11,585 bases of DNA from CAISIP01 sp963974265 (GCA_963974265.1 CAXBDR010000139.1:1-11585); one strand, 5' to 3'; shown: positions 1-7,481, counted from the stretch's first letter. A program made the numbers and translations. The notes: generated from the letters alone by a model not told the origin.

Positions 1-1
1 G

Positions 2-94
2 ATGTTTGCCAACGTCCGTGGATTTCAGCTGGCCGGCCAGAACTATGCGCGCAGCGTCATGGCGGCGGGGCGAGAACTGCCAGAGGAGTCGTGA
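2..94 (+). CDS. ParM/StbA-like plasmid segregation protein, C-terminal fragment
   Basis: This is the last 30 residues of a gene that enters from the left edge. The fragment contains the run ANVRGFQLAGQNYARSV, which resembles the C-terminal end of ParM/StbA (actin-like, ALP_N family) proteins of plasmids and integrative elements. Those proteins polymerise to push plasmid copies apart. Its stop TGA (92-94) lies 2 bases before the ATG of the next small gene, so the two are probably co-transcribed as a parM-parR type pair. No ATPase motif lies inside the window, so the assignment rests on the tail motif and the context. Whether the ATG at position 2 is internal cannot be seen, but a 30-residue complete protein is unlikely. 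Confidence 0.5.
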   Translation: MFANVRGFQLAGQNYARSVMAAGRELPEES

Positions 95-96
95 GC

Positions 97-366
97 ATGG
101 ACGACGCAAATGTCAATTCTGCGGTGTCGATTCGCCTTGTCTTCGAGTTGTCCAGGGCGGAACACCCACGTCTGTTTGACGACTTGATTCGATTTCAGAA
201 GGGAACGAAACGGGTCAACCGGCTGCGCGTGCTCGCCTACGATGGATTGCTTGCCCAGTGCGGATGGTTGCAGGCCGCGGGGTCGGCTCCCGACGCACCA
301 AGGTCCGGCGGCGTAACCCAATCCGATGCGTCGATCGGGCTTTTTCAGACGGCCATCAACGAGTAA
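97..366 (+). CDS. Small ParR/StbB-like partition adaptor protein (putative)
   Basis: An 89-residue protein. The ATG at 97 is preferred over an in-frame GTG at 91. The purine-rich AGAGGAG at 82-88 is 8 bases from the ATG but only 2 from the GTG. The first half has a short beta-like segment (SIRLVFEL), then HPRLFDDLIRF and a basic helix-rich stretch KRVNRLRVLAYDGLL. This arrangement resembles the small DNA-binding adaptors encoded after parM, which bind the centromere and cap ParM filaments. The C-terminal third is low in complexity. It follows the ParM-like tail by 2 bases. The gene is real by start, ribosome site and context. The ParR-like role is inferred from position and helix pattern, and a generic small conjugative-element protein is the alternative. 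Confidence 0.5.
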   Translation: MDDANVNSAVSIRLVFELSRAEHPRLFDDLIRFQKGTKRVNRLRVLAYDGLLAQCGWLQAAGSAPDAPRSGGVTQSDASIGLFQTAINE

Positions 367-710
367 GCACAGCGTTCGGGCGCTACCTGAAACCTGGGCC
401 TTGCGCGAGCCATTTTCAGGCAGGTGGCGTCAATTGCTTGAGGGCTTTGCTGGTGGCAAGGTAACGGGTTGCCCACGCACCACCGCGCCTGGCGCCTGCT
501 GGCGAGCATCAGTGGCCAGGCCGAGAGTGACGTATTGCAGCCCTAGCCGTTCGATTCGGAGTTGATCGGCTGGCTGGCAGACCTTGCCGACGCGTCGGCC
601 GCCGCTTTCCGGGAGGTCCTGGCGTGCCTGCGACGGACAAGAGGGCAGGGCGCGAGTGCTGATCCAAATGCCGATGCAGCTGCCGATGTGGGCGAGCGCC
701 GAAACGATTC
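367..710 (+). other. Eroded coding region with no intact gene
   Basis: No complete open frame with a convincing start and ribosome site was found here. On the plus strand, frame 1 gives protein-like text (HHRAWRLLASISGQAESDV) broken by TAG at 544-546. It then continues as FDSELIGWLADLADASAAAF to a stop at 777. An earlier TGA (439-441) also interrupts the frame. This looks like the end of a former gene with internal stops, lying just before and overlapping the DUF4400 frame. I do not recognise the family. It could instead be an ordinary spacer with fortuitous open frames. Confidence 0.35.
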
Positions 711-764
711 GCCGTCAGATGGCTCGTCGACTGGATCTTCATCTCTCACATCCGGCCACGCGGT

Positions 765-1319
765 TTGGACCGGCTGAGAAACCTGTTGGCAGCCGACCTC
801 GCGCATGGCATCGCGCTTGCGGCGGAGCAGGGGGCAGAGGCTGTCCAGATCACGGCCGTGGCGAATTTCCTGTACGGCCTGGTTTTCGAGGGCACCGGCA
901 TCCTTGACATGGGGTTGCGGTTTGCAGAGCCATCGGCGTTGTCGATTCCCGATACGGTGGTTCGGCGCAGCTATCTGGCCCATCGCGAGGCGATCGAGGC
1001 CGCGATGGTCGGCACGCAGTTGCTGGGCGTGCGGTTTGCGATCCTGCTGCGATTCCTGCCGTTGTTGGCACTGCTGCATGTCGTGGGCGCCGTGGACGGG
1101 CTGGCGGACCGTGCGATTCGGCGCTCTTGCGGCGGGCGGGAGTCCGCCAGCCTGTATCACCGGGCGAAATATCTGCAGATGGTGGTGCTGGGACTGGGTG
1201 CGTTGGCGCTGCTCGTCTGGCCGGGGCCGGTTGCCTGGGAGTTATTCGTCGGTTGGATCGTGACTCTGGCGGGTGTCCTGGCGCGGCTGCAGTGGGCGTA
1301 TTACAAGAAGCACCTGTAG
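765..1319 (+). CDS. DUF4400-type conjugative-element membrane protein, 5' end probably damaged
   Basis: A 184-residue product if read from the TTG at 765. It resembles the DUF4400 family of inner-membrane proteins encoded in transfer regions of integrative elements and conjugative plasmids, often near the coupling-protein gene. Features seen are the stretch AEPSALSIPDTVVRRSY (55-70), hydrophobic segments near 91-110, 136-152 and 156-174, the family-like motif GGRESASLYHRAKYLQ (123-138), and a basic end YYKKHL. The same frame upstream (711-764) still encodes plausible family sequence (WLVDWIFISHIRP), yet it has no start codon back to the stop at 660-662. The expected N-terminal membrane segment is missing, so a frameshift near 700-720 or loss of the 5' end is likely. 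The TTG start is weak. Family assignment is fairly sure, and an intact protein is doubtful. Confidence 0.65.
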   Translation: MDRLRNLLAADLAHGIALAAEQGAEAVQITAVANFLYGLVFEGTGILDMGLRFAEPSALSIPDTVVRRSYLAHREAIEAAMVGTQLLGVRFAILLRFLPLLALLHVVGAVDGLADRAIRRSCGGRESASLYHRAKYLQMVVLGLGALALLVWPGPVAWELFVGWIVTLAGVLARLQWAYYKKHL

Positions 1320-1386
1320 ATCGACACGCCTGTTGCGGTTGTCGCCGTCGATATCGTGGTCCCGATTCCCGGATGTGCATCGCAGA

Positions 1387-1671
1387 TCATGCCTGCAGCC
1401 AGATCCGGCCAGCGAACCAGAGCAGGGCAAGGATCAGCACAAGGACGATCAGGCGGTCGTACAGGGGCCAGGGCTTGCCAGCGGGTCGTGCCTTGGAGTC
1501 CTGCGCGGCAGCCTGGTTTTTTCCTGTCGGGTCGCGCGGTCCGTTGGCGCCGCTCTCTATCGATCGCCTCTGTTCGCGCAGTCGACGCGATTCTTGATGC
1601 AGATGGATGATGCGCAGGATCACCAATGCCCCCAAGGCGCAGGAGATGGCCAGTTCATAGTCCAGGAGCAC
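1387..1671 (-). CDS. Small two-pass membrane protein, function unknown
   Basis: A 94-residue protein with a hydrophobic segment near residues 5-22 and a second one near 72-89 (LIVLVLILALLWFAGRIWL). Between them lies a charged, polar loop rich in Arg, Gln and Glu. This hairpin layout would place the loop on one side of the membrane. The start used is GTG at 1671. No good ribosome site precedes it and the frame stays open further upstream without an ATG, so the start is uncertain. It is the last gene of the minus-strand cargo operon, 91 bases after the fusion gene, and converges with the DUF4400 gene with only 67 bases between their stops. I do not recognise a named family. Confidence 0.6.
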   Translation of the reverse strand: MLLDYELAISCALGALVILRIIHLHQESRRLREQRRSIESGANGPRDPTGKNQAAAQDSKARPAGKPWPLYDRLIVLVLILALLWFAGRIWLQA

Positions 1672-1762
1672 GGTTCGGTCTGCGCGATTGTCGAGTTTGT
1701 TCGAGCTTACCCCGAACGATTGGCCGCTCGGTGGTCATCCGTGGGTAAGGGGGTCTGTCGCA

Positions 1763-4700
1763 TCAGAAGTCGTACACGTGCTCGATGCGCACGGCGTCGC
1801 TTTCCTGGCGCATCTGGTGAGCGAGCTGGTTGATGGGGACAACCAGCACGACCCGTTGCCGGTAGGCCTGTGTCAGCATCGGCTGCGAGAACAGTACACG
1901 TGCCGAGGGAGTCGGGGAGACGTAGCCGATGGGCGTCAAAAGGCTGACGACCACTTCACCGCGGTTGCCGGCGATCTCCAGGAACGACGCCCCCTGATCC
2001 GCTAACCAGCGGCTGTAGTCGGTGAAGGCGTCATAGCGGGGGATGGTTGCAACGACCTCGTCGCCGTCGACGCCGAGCATGTTGAATTCCGGGTAGGAAC
2101 CGCTTTGTGACGGCATCCGGTCCAGCACGACCGCGGTGACGTGTTTCGGTGCCTCGTAGATGGAGCGTGTTGCGAACTTGATGAGCCGGGCATACGCCTC
2201 CTTGACCAGGTATTCGCTGGTCAATGCGAACCGGCGTTCGAGTCGCCGGATGGAATTGGGGCCGGCCATGGGCAGTTTCCACAGGCCGGTCAAACGGCTC
2301 TGGGAGTCGAAGAGGTACCAGGGGTCCACGCGGATGAAGTCCACGTAGTCCTGGGCTGCCTTTGCGGCAAACCGTTCTTCCGGCGCCGCATCGCTGCTGG
2401 TGCGTGTCGCCTCCGACAGGCGGCCGATCGAGTGTTCGTACAGTCCCTTCATGGCGTATTCGACGGTGGTGCTGGTGCCGATGACGGAGATCATCAGGTG
2501 GTAACCGGCGTTGAAGGGGTAGCGCCGGGTCTCGTCGATCACGACGCCGTAGGCCTGCCAGAACTGGCCGATGTGGGCGAACAACGGGAAGCGGCTCGGG
2601 TGCCTGGTCTCCTGCAGGTAGGTGGCATATTCGGCCGGGCTGTGCACCAGGTACCACTCCGGAAAGGTCAGAAAGGTCTGCTCCGGGTTGCGGCGGTGTT
2701 CGGCCGGTGCCAGGGACTGCGCACCAAAACTTGTGACCGTCGTTGCGAGGAGGGTGACGGCGGCCATCATCGAGCGGGCGATCGCCCCGAGCCGACGGCC
2801 TGGTTTCGTGTGACATTGGCGATGCTTGGCTGGCTGCTTGATGACCATGGGAACGCTGCGGTATGGCTTGTTGGTGAACGACAGCAGGGTGTTGCGCGCC
2901 GGGTCGTTGTCCTGCCGGATCCGGTGTCCGGTGTCGATGAAACCACTCGCGTTGAGTCGGTCCACCCACACCTGGATGCTTTCGAAGTGGCGCAACTCGC
3001 TACTGTTGGTCTCCCACGCCTCGCCCAGACCGGCGTTGAAGACCGTGTGCGCCAGCGACACCAGGGTCCGCATCTCCGGTGTAGTCACATCGTGATCACG
3101 CACGACAAATACTCCGCCCGGGCGCAGGACACGTTGCACGGACGCCAGGAACGGCCCCAGTTGGTCCACACGCATGTGGTGCAGGCCGACGTAACACGTA
3201 ACCAGGTCCACACTGGCGCTGTCAATCTCCAATGCCAGCGGGGCGTAGCCGTCCAATGCGTGGTGCGTGCCTTGTTTGGAGAATTGGCCCCGCTCGAGTA
3301 TGTCCACCGGGGAATAGCTTGGAGGTCTCTCGTCGACGAAGTGGGTGGGCCCGGACAATTCCAGTGCGCCGGCAAGGCCTCGGAAATACCGACCCTTGGA
3401 GCCGATTTCCAGATAACCGTTGAACCGGCGTCTGTCCCCGAGGACCTTGAGCGTTTGCGCGGTCATCTCGGCCTTTTGCTTGCGCAGGGCAGGTAGTGCG
3501 TAGGTCAGATCGGCCAGCGGCGGCTTGATGGTCCCAAGCCGGCTCTGGATGTGGCGATAGACTGATTCCTCGTCACGGTGCAGTTCGCATGCCTGGGCGA
3601 TCAAGTGGTGGAACCGGTCCTCGGGTGCGGTACGAAAGACGTTCTGCAGGAACCTGTAGAACGCATCGGACAGGTGGACGTCACCGAAAACCTGGTGGAA
3701 GTCGGACGGATGTCGGGCGGGCAGGGTCGCAACCGGACCTGCCAGCCATGGACGGTAGTACTTGTCCCACAGGGCGTTGGTGAACCGGAAATCCGGATCC
3801 ACCGCCTTTTTGAGCTCGAACAGTTCGGTGGCCTTCGGGTAAGCGCGGTGGAACTGTTCAGGCGTTGCATGCGGTTGATACGGCAGGTAGTAGGTGCCGC
3901 CGAACTCCAGCACGAGATCGATCAGTTCGCGTGTCCACACCGCGACGCGCCGTTTGGCGTTCTCGCGGGTGCGCTGCTTGTGGTACAGCACGAACGCGAA
4001 GGTTTCCACCGGTGCCCAGTTCAGGAGCGTGTCCGGATCCGGCATGGCATGCCGGATCGAGATGTTCAAGGCGTTGACCTTGTGGCGCAGCAGGATCTCT
4101 GCGAGCCTGGGGACGAATTCTTCAAGCCTCGGCGCGGGAATGAAATACTCCTGCAGCACGTAGGTCCGGTGCAGGCGTGAGGGGGGTTCGAGTTCGGCCA
4201 CGTCATAACCGGCCTCGTAGTTGCGCCAGTGCACCTGCCGGCGCAGGTACAACAGCGGATCGATCAGTTTTTCGCGGCGGGCGCCTCCCAGCGGTGACTC
4301 GGAAACGGACCACAGCAGATACTGGTGCAAGGGGTAGCGCTGCGCAAGGCGCTGAAGGCGGCCCTGCGTGGTGGCGGCAGCATCGGTTTCGACCCAGGTG
4401 ACCGAACGCACGGTGCCGTAGTGGGGCGCATAGATGTCAGCATGGTGAAAAACCGCCTTGGAGTCGCTGCGCACCTGGTTCTTGAAGTGGCTCAGGTATT
4501 CGGAAACCGGCATCACCTGGTCCACGCGTTGCAGGCGCTTGTTCTCGGCCAGGTCCAGCTCGATCTCGACCACGATGCCCAGTGCGCCATAACCACCGAT
4601 GACGCCGAAGAACAGTTCGGGCCGCTGCGTGCGTGTCGCTTCGACCACGCTTCCGTCATGCAGCACCACCCGGATCGCCCTGACGGACATCACCATGGGA

Positions 4701-5086
4701 CCCAGGCCGACATAACGGCCATGGCAATTGACGCTCAGCGAGCCGCCGACCGTGAAATTGGCGTAGGTCTGCATGATCTTGACCGACAGGCCGTGGGGAT
4801 CGATGAAGCGCTGGATGTCGCACCAGCGCACACCGGCCTGCACACGAATGACCTTTTCCGTCGGGGAGAAGAAAACGATCTTGCTCAGCGTTCGCATGTC
4901 GAAATGCAGGCTCCCGCAACTGGCACTCTGGCCGCCCATGCTGAATCGCCCGCCGCCGATGGATACGGGTCCGCTCGTGCGCCGCAGCGCCTCCTGGACG
5001 TCCTCGACCTGCTGCGGCGCGACGATGGCCATGACCCGTACCGGGTTCAACCGGGTCACGTCGTTGACCGTGTGGTGGCCGCTCAT
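1763..5086 (-). CDS. Three-part fusion: FAD-binding oxidase, SAM methyltransferase, membrane-anchored C-terminal domain
   Basis: A 1107-residue protein. The start is the ATG at 5086. It overlaps the upstream stop as ATGA and has GGAG 7 bases before it (complement of 5094-5097). A longer frame to 5176 is open but would run into the DUF805 gene. Residues about 15-180 form a FAD-binding PCMH-like domain (SIGGGRFSMGGQ 42-53, TVGGSLSVNCHGRY 112-125, GGYGALGIVVEIEL 164-177). The oxidase substrate half follows to about 445 and ends DPDFRFTNALWDKYY. Arg47 sits where covalent-flavin relatives such as aldonolactone oxidases carry His, so FAD is probably bound without a covalent link. Residues about 500-745 hold a class I methyltransferase domain (YLEIGSKGRY 558-567, LVTCYVGLHHM 628-638, VLRPGGVFVVRD 653-664). 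Residues 767-789 look like a membrane segment or uncleaved signal. They lead to a 320-residue domain with LTFPEWYLVHSPAEY (806-820), which I recognise only as an uncharacterised bacterial type. Substrate and product are unknown. Confidence 0.8.
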   Translation of the reverse strand: MSGHHTVNDVTRLNPVRVMAIVAPQQVEDVQEALRRTSGPVSIGGGRFSMGGQSASCGSLHFDMRTLSKIVFFSPTEKVIRVQAGVRWCDIQRFIDPHGLSVKIMQTYANFTVGGSLSVNCHGRYVGLGPMVMSVRAIRVVLHDGSVVEATRTQRPELFFGVIGGYGALGIVVEIELDLAENKRLQRVDQVMPVSEYLSHFKNQVRSDSKAVFHHADIYAPHYGTVRSVTWVETDAAATTQGRLQRLAQRYPLHQYLLWSVSESPLGGARREKLIDPLLYLRRQVHWRNYEAGYDVAELEPPSRLHRTYVLQEYFIPAPRLEEFVPRLAEILLRHKVNALNISIRHAMPDPDTLLNWAPVETFAFVLYHKQRTRENAKRRVAVWTRELIDLVLEFGGTYYLPYQPHATPEQFHRAYPKATELFELKKAVDPDFRFTNALWDKYYRPWLAGPVATLPARHPSDFHQVFGDVHLSDAFYRFLQNVFRTAPEDRFHHLIAQACELHRDEESVYRHIQSRLGTIKPPLADLTYALPALRKQKAEMTAQTLKVLGDRRRFNGYLEIGSKGRYFRGLAGALELSGPTHFVDERPPSYSPVDILERGQFSKQGTHHALDGYAPLALEIDSASVDLVTCYVGLHHMRVDQLGPFLASVQRVLRPGGVFVVRDHDVTTPEMRTLVSLAHTVFNAGLGEAWETNSSELRHFESIQVWVDRLNASGFIDTGHRIRQDNDPARNTLLSFTNKPYRSVPMVIKQPAKHRQCHTKPGRRLGAIARSMMAAVTLLATTVTSFGAQSLAPAEHRRNPEQTFLTFPEWYLVHSPAEYATYLQETRHPSRFPLFAHIGQFWQAYGVVIDETRRYPFNAGYHLMISVIGTSTTVEYAMKGLYEHSIGRLSEATRTSSDAAPEERFAAKAAQDYVDFIRVDPWYLFDSQSRLTGLWKLPMAGPNSIRRLERRFALTSEYLVKEAYARLIKFATRSIYEAPKHVTAVVLDRMPSQSGSYPEFNMLGVDGDEVVATIPRYDAFTDYSRWLADQGASFLEIAGNRGEVVVSLLTPIGYVSPTPSARVLFSQPMLTQAYRQRVVLVVPINQLAHQMRQESDAVRIEHVYDF

Positions 5087-5469
5087 GGGGCGTCTCCGAC
5101 TGTGGTGTAGTCCGCGCGTACGCCGACCACGGGTCCGAACGGGTTGGCCTGTGCATCTCCCTTGCGCAGCGCACATTCGATCCAGAGGTACAGCGCGCCG
5201 GCAACCGGCACCAGCATGGCGAGCAATCGCCAGGCCGAGTGGCCTCGGTCATGCAGCCGACGTGCCCAGGTGCTCACCAGGAACAGCGTCAGCGCTGCGC
5301 TGGCGGCCACTTCCAGGGTCACTGCCACCTCCTGCGTGGCGATGGTCAGAGCGAGTGCCACGGGCAGCACGAGCATGTGGCGCAGCCAGAACCCGAGACG
5401 GTCGATGCGCCCGCGGGTGCCGAGTTCGTCGAGGATGGTCATGGTGTGATCGCTTGTCTTGCGTTCCAT
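5083..5469 (-). CDS. DUF805 family inner-membrane protein
   Basis: A 128-residue protein read from the ATG at 5469, which is 16 bases after the stop of the preceding small gene. An internal ATG at 5442 is an alternative; neither has a strong ribosome site. Hallmarks of DUF805 are the early RIDRLGFWLRH (21-31), hydrophobic segments near 31-66, the motif TWARRLHDRGHSAW (67-80), a further segment LLAMLVPVAGALYLWIECAL (82-101), and a closing KGDAQANPFGP. DUF805 proteins are small integral membrane proteins of unknown biochemical role. The stop codon overlaps the start of the FAD/methyltransferase fusion gene as ATGA, so translation is probably coupled and the two products may act together at the membrane. 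Confidence 0.8.
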   Translation of the reverse strand: MERKTSDHTMTILDELGTRGRIDRLGFWLRHMLVLPVALALTIATQEVAVTLEVAASAALTLFLVSTWARRLHDRGHSAWRLLAMLVPVAGALYLWIECALRKGDAQANPFGPVVGVRADYTTVGDAP

Positions 5470-5485
5470 CCAAGGGACTTGCGGC

Positions 5486-5746
5486 TTACGCCGTTCGCTC
5501 GAGCGCCACGGTGGGGCAGGCGGAGAACCTGTTGAAGGACTCGTCGAACTCGGCGCGCAGCTTGTTCCAGGCCGTGATGGCAATGGCAACGAGCACGGCG
5601 CCGGCCACGACCACTGCGATCGTGGTCTTGGTGCGCCTGGACACGGTGGGCAGCGATCGTTTAGTTTCTGACGGCTGTGAATCGTTGGTCGCGGGGTTGC
5701 AGTGGGCAGCAACGGTGGTGTCGACGGCGTGGGCTTTCGTGTGCAT
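5486..5746 (-). CDS. Small single-pass membrane protein, function unknown
   Basis: An 86-residue protein from the ATG at 5746, with GGAGA about 6 bases upstream. A TTG-initiated extension to 5770 is open, but it would translate this ribosome site, so the shorter form is preferred. The first 40 residues are polar with a basic end (SRRTK). A single strongly hydrophobic helix follows (TTIAVVVAGAVLVAIAITAW, 41-60), then a 26-residue tail with a lone Cys. The basic flank before the helix would by the positive-inside rule keep the N terminus in the cytoplasm. It is the first gene of the minus-strand operon, just before DUF805. No family is recognised. It is not a lipoprotein by any lipobox I can see. 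Confidence 0.6.
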   Translation of the reverse strand: MHTKAHAVDTTVAAHCNPATNDSQPSETKRSLPTVSRRTKTTIAVVVAGAVLVAIAITAWNKLRAEFDESFNRFSACPTVALERTA

Positions 5747-5820
5747 GGTGATCTCCGGTGGGTTGAACAAGTGACGGGCGCAGTCTGCGTCCGGTGTCCC
5801 CGGAAATCCACGAATCAGTA

Positions 5821-5868
5821 CGAAGTACAGCCGAAGTGCACTTTCGGTATCGAATAGCGATACTTTCG
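5821..5868. promoter_or_regulatory. Candidate operator: clustered palindromes and phased direct repeats
   Basis: Three signals overlap. AAGTGCACTT (5834-5843) is a perfect 10-bp palindrome that extends to CCGAAGTGCACTTTCGG with one bulged base. GTATCG-N5-CGATAC (5847-5863) is an inverted repeat with 6-bp arms. CGAAGT occurs at 5821 and 5832 (11 bp apart), and ACTTTCG at 5840 and 5862 (22 bp apart), about one and two helical turns. The cluster lies 75-120 bases upstream of the first gene of the minus-strand operon, a plausible place for a regulator to bind. No known regulator consensus is claimed. Confidence 0.4.
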
Positions 5869-6074
5869 CTGGTCCAGCAGGTTCAACGGCAATGACCGCT
5901 TGCGGGAAACCTAAACTTCAATGCAGTCGTCGGGCCTCGACCACTTCCAGTCATACGATGGATCTGAAAATCGCCATGCTAAGGACCGGTTTCAGAGTAC
6001 AGCCGCCATTGGGCAACGGGGGTAAGGCGTTGTCCGACAATAAAATTTGCTCCTTCAGAGACAACCCGAAAGCG

Positions 6075-6083
6075 GCTTGTTGG
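6075..6083 (+). repeat. Candidate target-site duplication, left copy
   Basis: GCTTGTTGG occurs here and again at 7513-7521. Nine bases fits the 8-9 bp duplications made by IS256-family transposases. The two copies are 4 and 8 bases from the TGTCC ends, which is asymmetric, so this is a candidate rather than a proven duplication. Confidence 0.5.
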
Positions 6084-6087
6084 GGGA

Positions 6088-6110
6088 TGTCCGAATTTTT
6101 GTGTTTGAGG
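6088..6110 (+). repeat. IS256-family left terminal inverted repeat
   Basis: This begins TGTCCG and ends TTTTTGTGTTTGAGG. It pairs with 7482-7504 read on the other strand, with differences only at positions 6, 7 and 9. It lies 77 bases beyond the transposase stop. Confidence 0.8.
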
Positions 6111-6187
6111 ACCATTGAAACTTGTCCACGGCGGCGGGCGTCGCTTGCGACGAACGACCGACGCGGTGGGCAAGTTGGAGCCACATC

Positions 6188-7456
6188 TTAAGTGGCCGCC
6201 TTCGTGAAACGATCTTCGTAGAGGATCGCAAATTGGTTCATCGCCTCCTTCCAGTTGTGCGCCGCCTTGCCCCAGTCGGTCGTGATGTTGCGCAGCGCCA
6301 GCCAGATCAACTTGTTGGCCGCATCGTCGCTGGGGAAGTGACCCCGCGTCTTGATGATCTTGCGCAGCCTGGCGTTGATGCTCTCGATCGCGTTGGTCGT
6401 GTAGATCACCCGACGGATGTGCGCTGGGAACGCAAAGAACGGAATCACATGGCTCCAGGCGCGGCGCCAGGCAGCTACGACGGTGGGAAACTTCTTGCCC
6501 CAGGGGCCGGCTTCAAAAGCGTCGAGTTCGGCCTGTGCGGCCTCCGCGCTGGGCGCCGTGTAAATGGGCTTGATCGCTGCGGCCAGCAACTTGCGGTCCT
6601 TCCAACTGGCGTAGTCCAGCGAGTTTCGGATCAGGTGCACGATGCAGGTCTGCAGCGTGGTGGCCGGGAACACTGCCGCCAGCGCCTCGGGCATGCCTTT
6701 GAGGCCGTCGGTGACCGCGATGAGGATGTCGTTGACGCCCCGCGTCCTGAGGTCGTTGAACACCTTCATCCAGAACTTGGCGCCTTCCGTGCCCTCGATC
6801 CACAGGCCCAGAATGTCCCGGCTGCCGTCGGGCTGTACGCCCAGGGCCAGATAGATCGCCTTGTTGCGGACAACGGCATCCTCCCGGATCTTGACCCGCA
6901 GCGCGTCGAAGAACACCACCGGGTACATCGGCTCGAGGGGTCGGGCTTGCCAGGCGCCAACCTCGTCCATGACGGCGTCGGTGACCGAACTGATGAACTC
7001 GGCGGATACCTCCACCGCGTAGCTCTCCTGCAGGAAGCCCTGGATCTCGCGCATGGTCATGCCGCGGGCGTACATGGCCACGATCTTGTCGTCGAAGCCG
7101 GTAAAGCGCCTCTCGTGCTTGGGGATCAGGATCGGCTGGAAGCTGCCATCGCGGTCGCGCGGAACATCGATGCGCAGCGGGCCTTCATCGGTCAAGACCG
7201 TCTTGGCGCTCTTGCCGTTGCGCTGGTTGCCTGCGTCCTCGGGTTTGGCGCCAGCTGGGTAACCCAGGTGGTGACCCAGCTCGGCGCCCATCACACGCTC
7301 GATCAGCGCCTTCTTAAACGCCGCAGAGGCTTCGTTTACAGCCTCCGCGCTCATCGGCCCATTGACAAACTGGTCAATCAGCTCTTTGGGGATCTTCGGC
7401 AGCGCCGCCGTCCTGGCAGCTATGGCCGCATTCTTCAATTTCGTCTTGCTCGGCAT
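6188..7456 (-). CDS. IS256-family (Mutator-type) transposase
   Basis: A 422-residue DDE transposase that moves the surrounding insertion sequence. The start is ATG at 7456 with GGAG 6 bases upstream. The likely catalytic triad is Asp184 (VVFFDALRVKIRED), Asp250 (LIAVTDGLKGMPEAL) and Glu358 (YTTNAIESINARLRK). The family motif CIVHLIRNSLDY (271-282) lies between the second Asp and the Glu, inside the insertion domain that IS256 transposases carry. The N-terminal part has GNQRNGKSAKTVLTDEG (77-92) and RDRDGSFQPILIPKHERR (100-117), both typical. Length is normal and there is no internal stop or frameshift, so it is probably active. It is transcribed away from the OLD nuclease gene. Confidence 0.95.
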   Translation of the reverse strand: MPSKTKLKNAAIAARTAALPKIPKELIDQFVNGPMSAEAVNEASAAFKKALIERVMGAELGHHLGYPAGAKPEDAGNQRNGKSAKTVLTDEGPLRIDVPRDRDGSFQPILIPKHERRFTGFDDKIVAMYARGMTMREIQGFLQESYAVEVSAEFISSVTDAVMDEVGAWQARPLEPMYPVVFFDALRVKIREDAVVRNKAIYLALGVQPDGSRDILGLWIEGTEGAKFWMKVFNDLRTRGVNDILIAVTDGLKGMPEALAAVFPATTLQTCIVHLIRNSLDYASWKDRKLLAAAIKPIYTAPSAEAAQAELDAFEAGPWGKKFPTVVAAWRRAWSHVIPFFAFPAHIRRVIYTTNAIESINARLRKIIKTRGHFPSDDAANKLIWLALRNITTDWGKAAHNWKEAMNQFAILYEDRFTKAAT

Positions 7457-7481
7457 AAATACTCCGGTCAGTCATGTTATG

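Larger units (their letters stand above)
5747..6087 (-). promoter_or_regulatory. Upstream region of the minus-strand cargo operon
   Basis: A gene-free stretch between the operon start and the IS256-family element. The part nearest the operon must hold the minus-strand promoter. I see no confident -35/-10 pair. It contains the repeat cluster at 5821-5868 listed separately. The distal half (about 5950-6083) is probably the DNA that originally lay upstream of the OLD/UvrD pair before the insertion. It includes a short A+T-rich stretch at about 6034-6048. A minus-strand open frame through this part (to 5951) crosses the IS boundary and has no ribosome site, so it is not called. Confidence 0.4.

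Noticed and set aside
1320..1386. Possible bidirectional terminator between converging genes (CGACA...TGTCG, 1322-1344)
   Set aside because: The stem is only 5 bp with a 13-base loop and no following T-run, too weak to call.
2141..3496. 451-residue plus-strand open frame
   Set aside because: It is antisense to the FAD/methyltransferase fusion, has no ribosome site and no recognisable motif. High G+C with strong codon bias often opens the opposite strand.
5087..5176. 30-residue extension of the fusion protein
   Set aside because: It lies inside the DUF805 gene and is low-complexity and basic. The ATGA overlap and GGAG site support the start at 5086.
5951..6184. 77-residue minus-strand open frame
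   Set aside because: It crosses the IS left terminal repeat, so it cannot be an ancestral gene, and it lacks a ribosome site or recognisable family.
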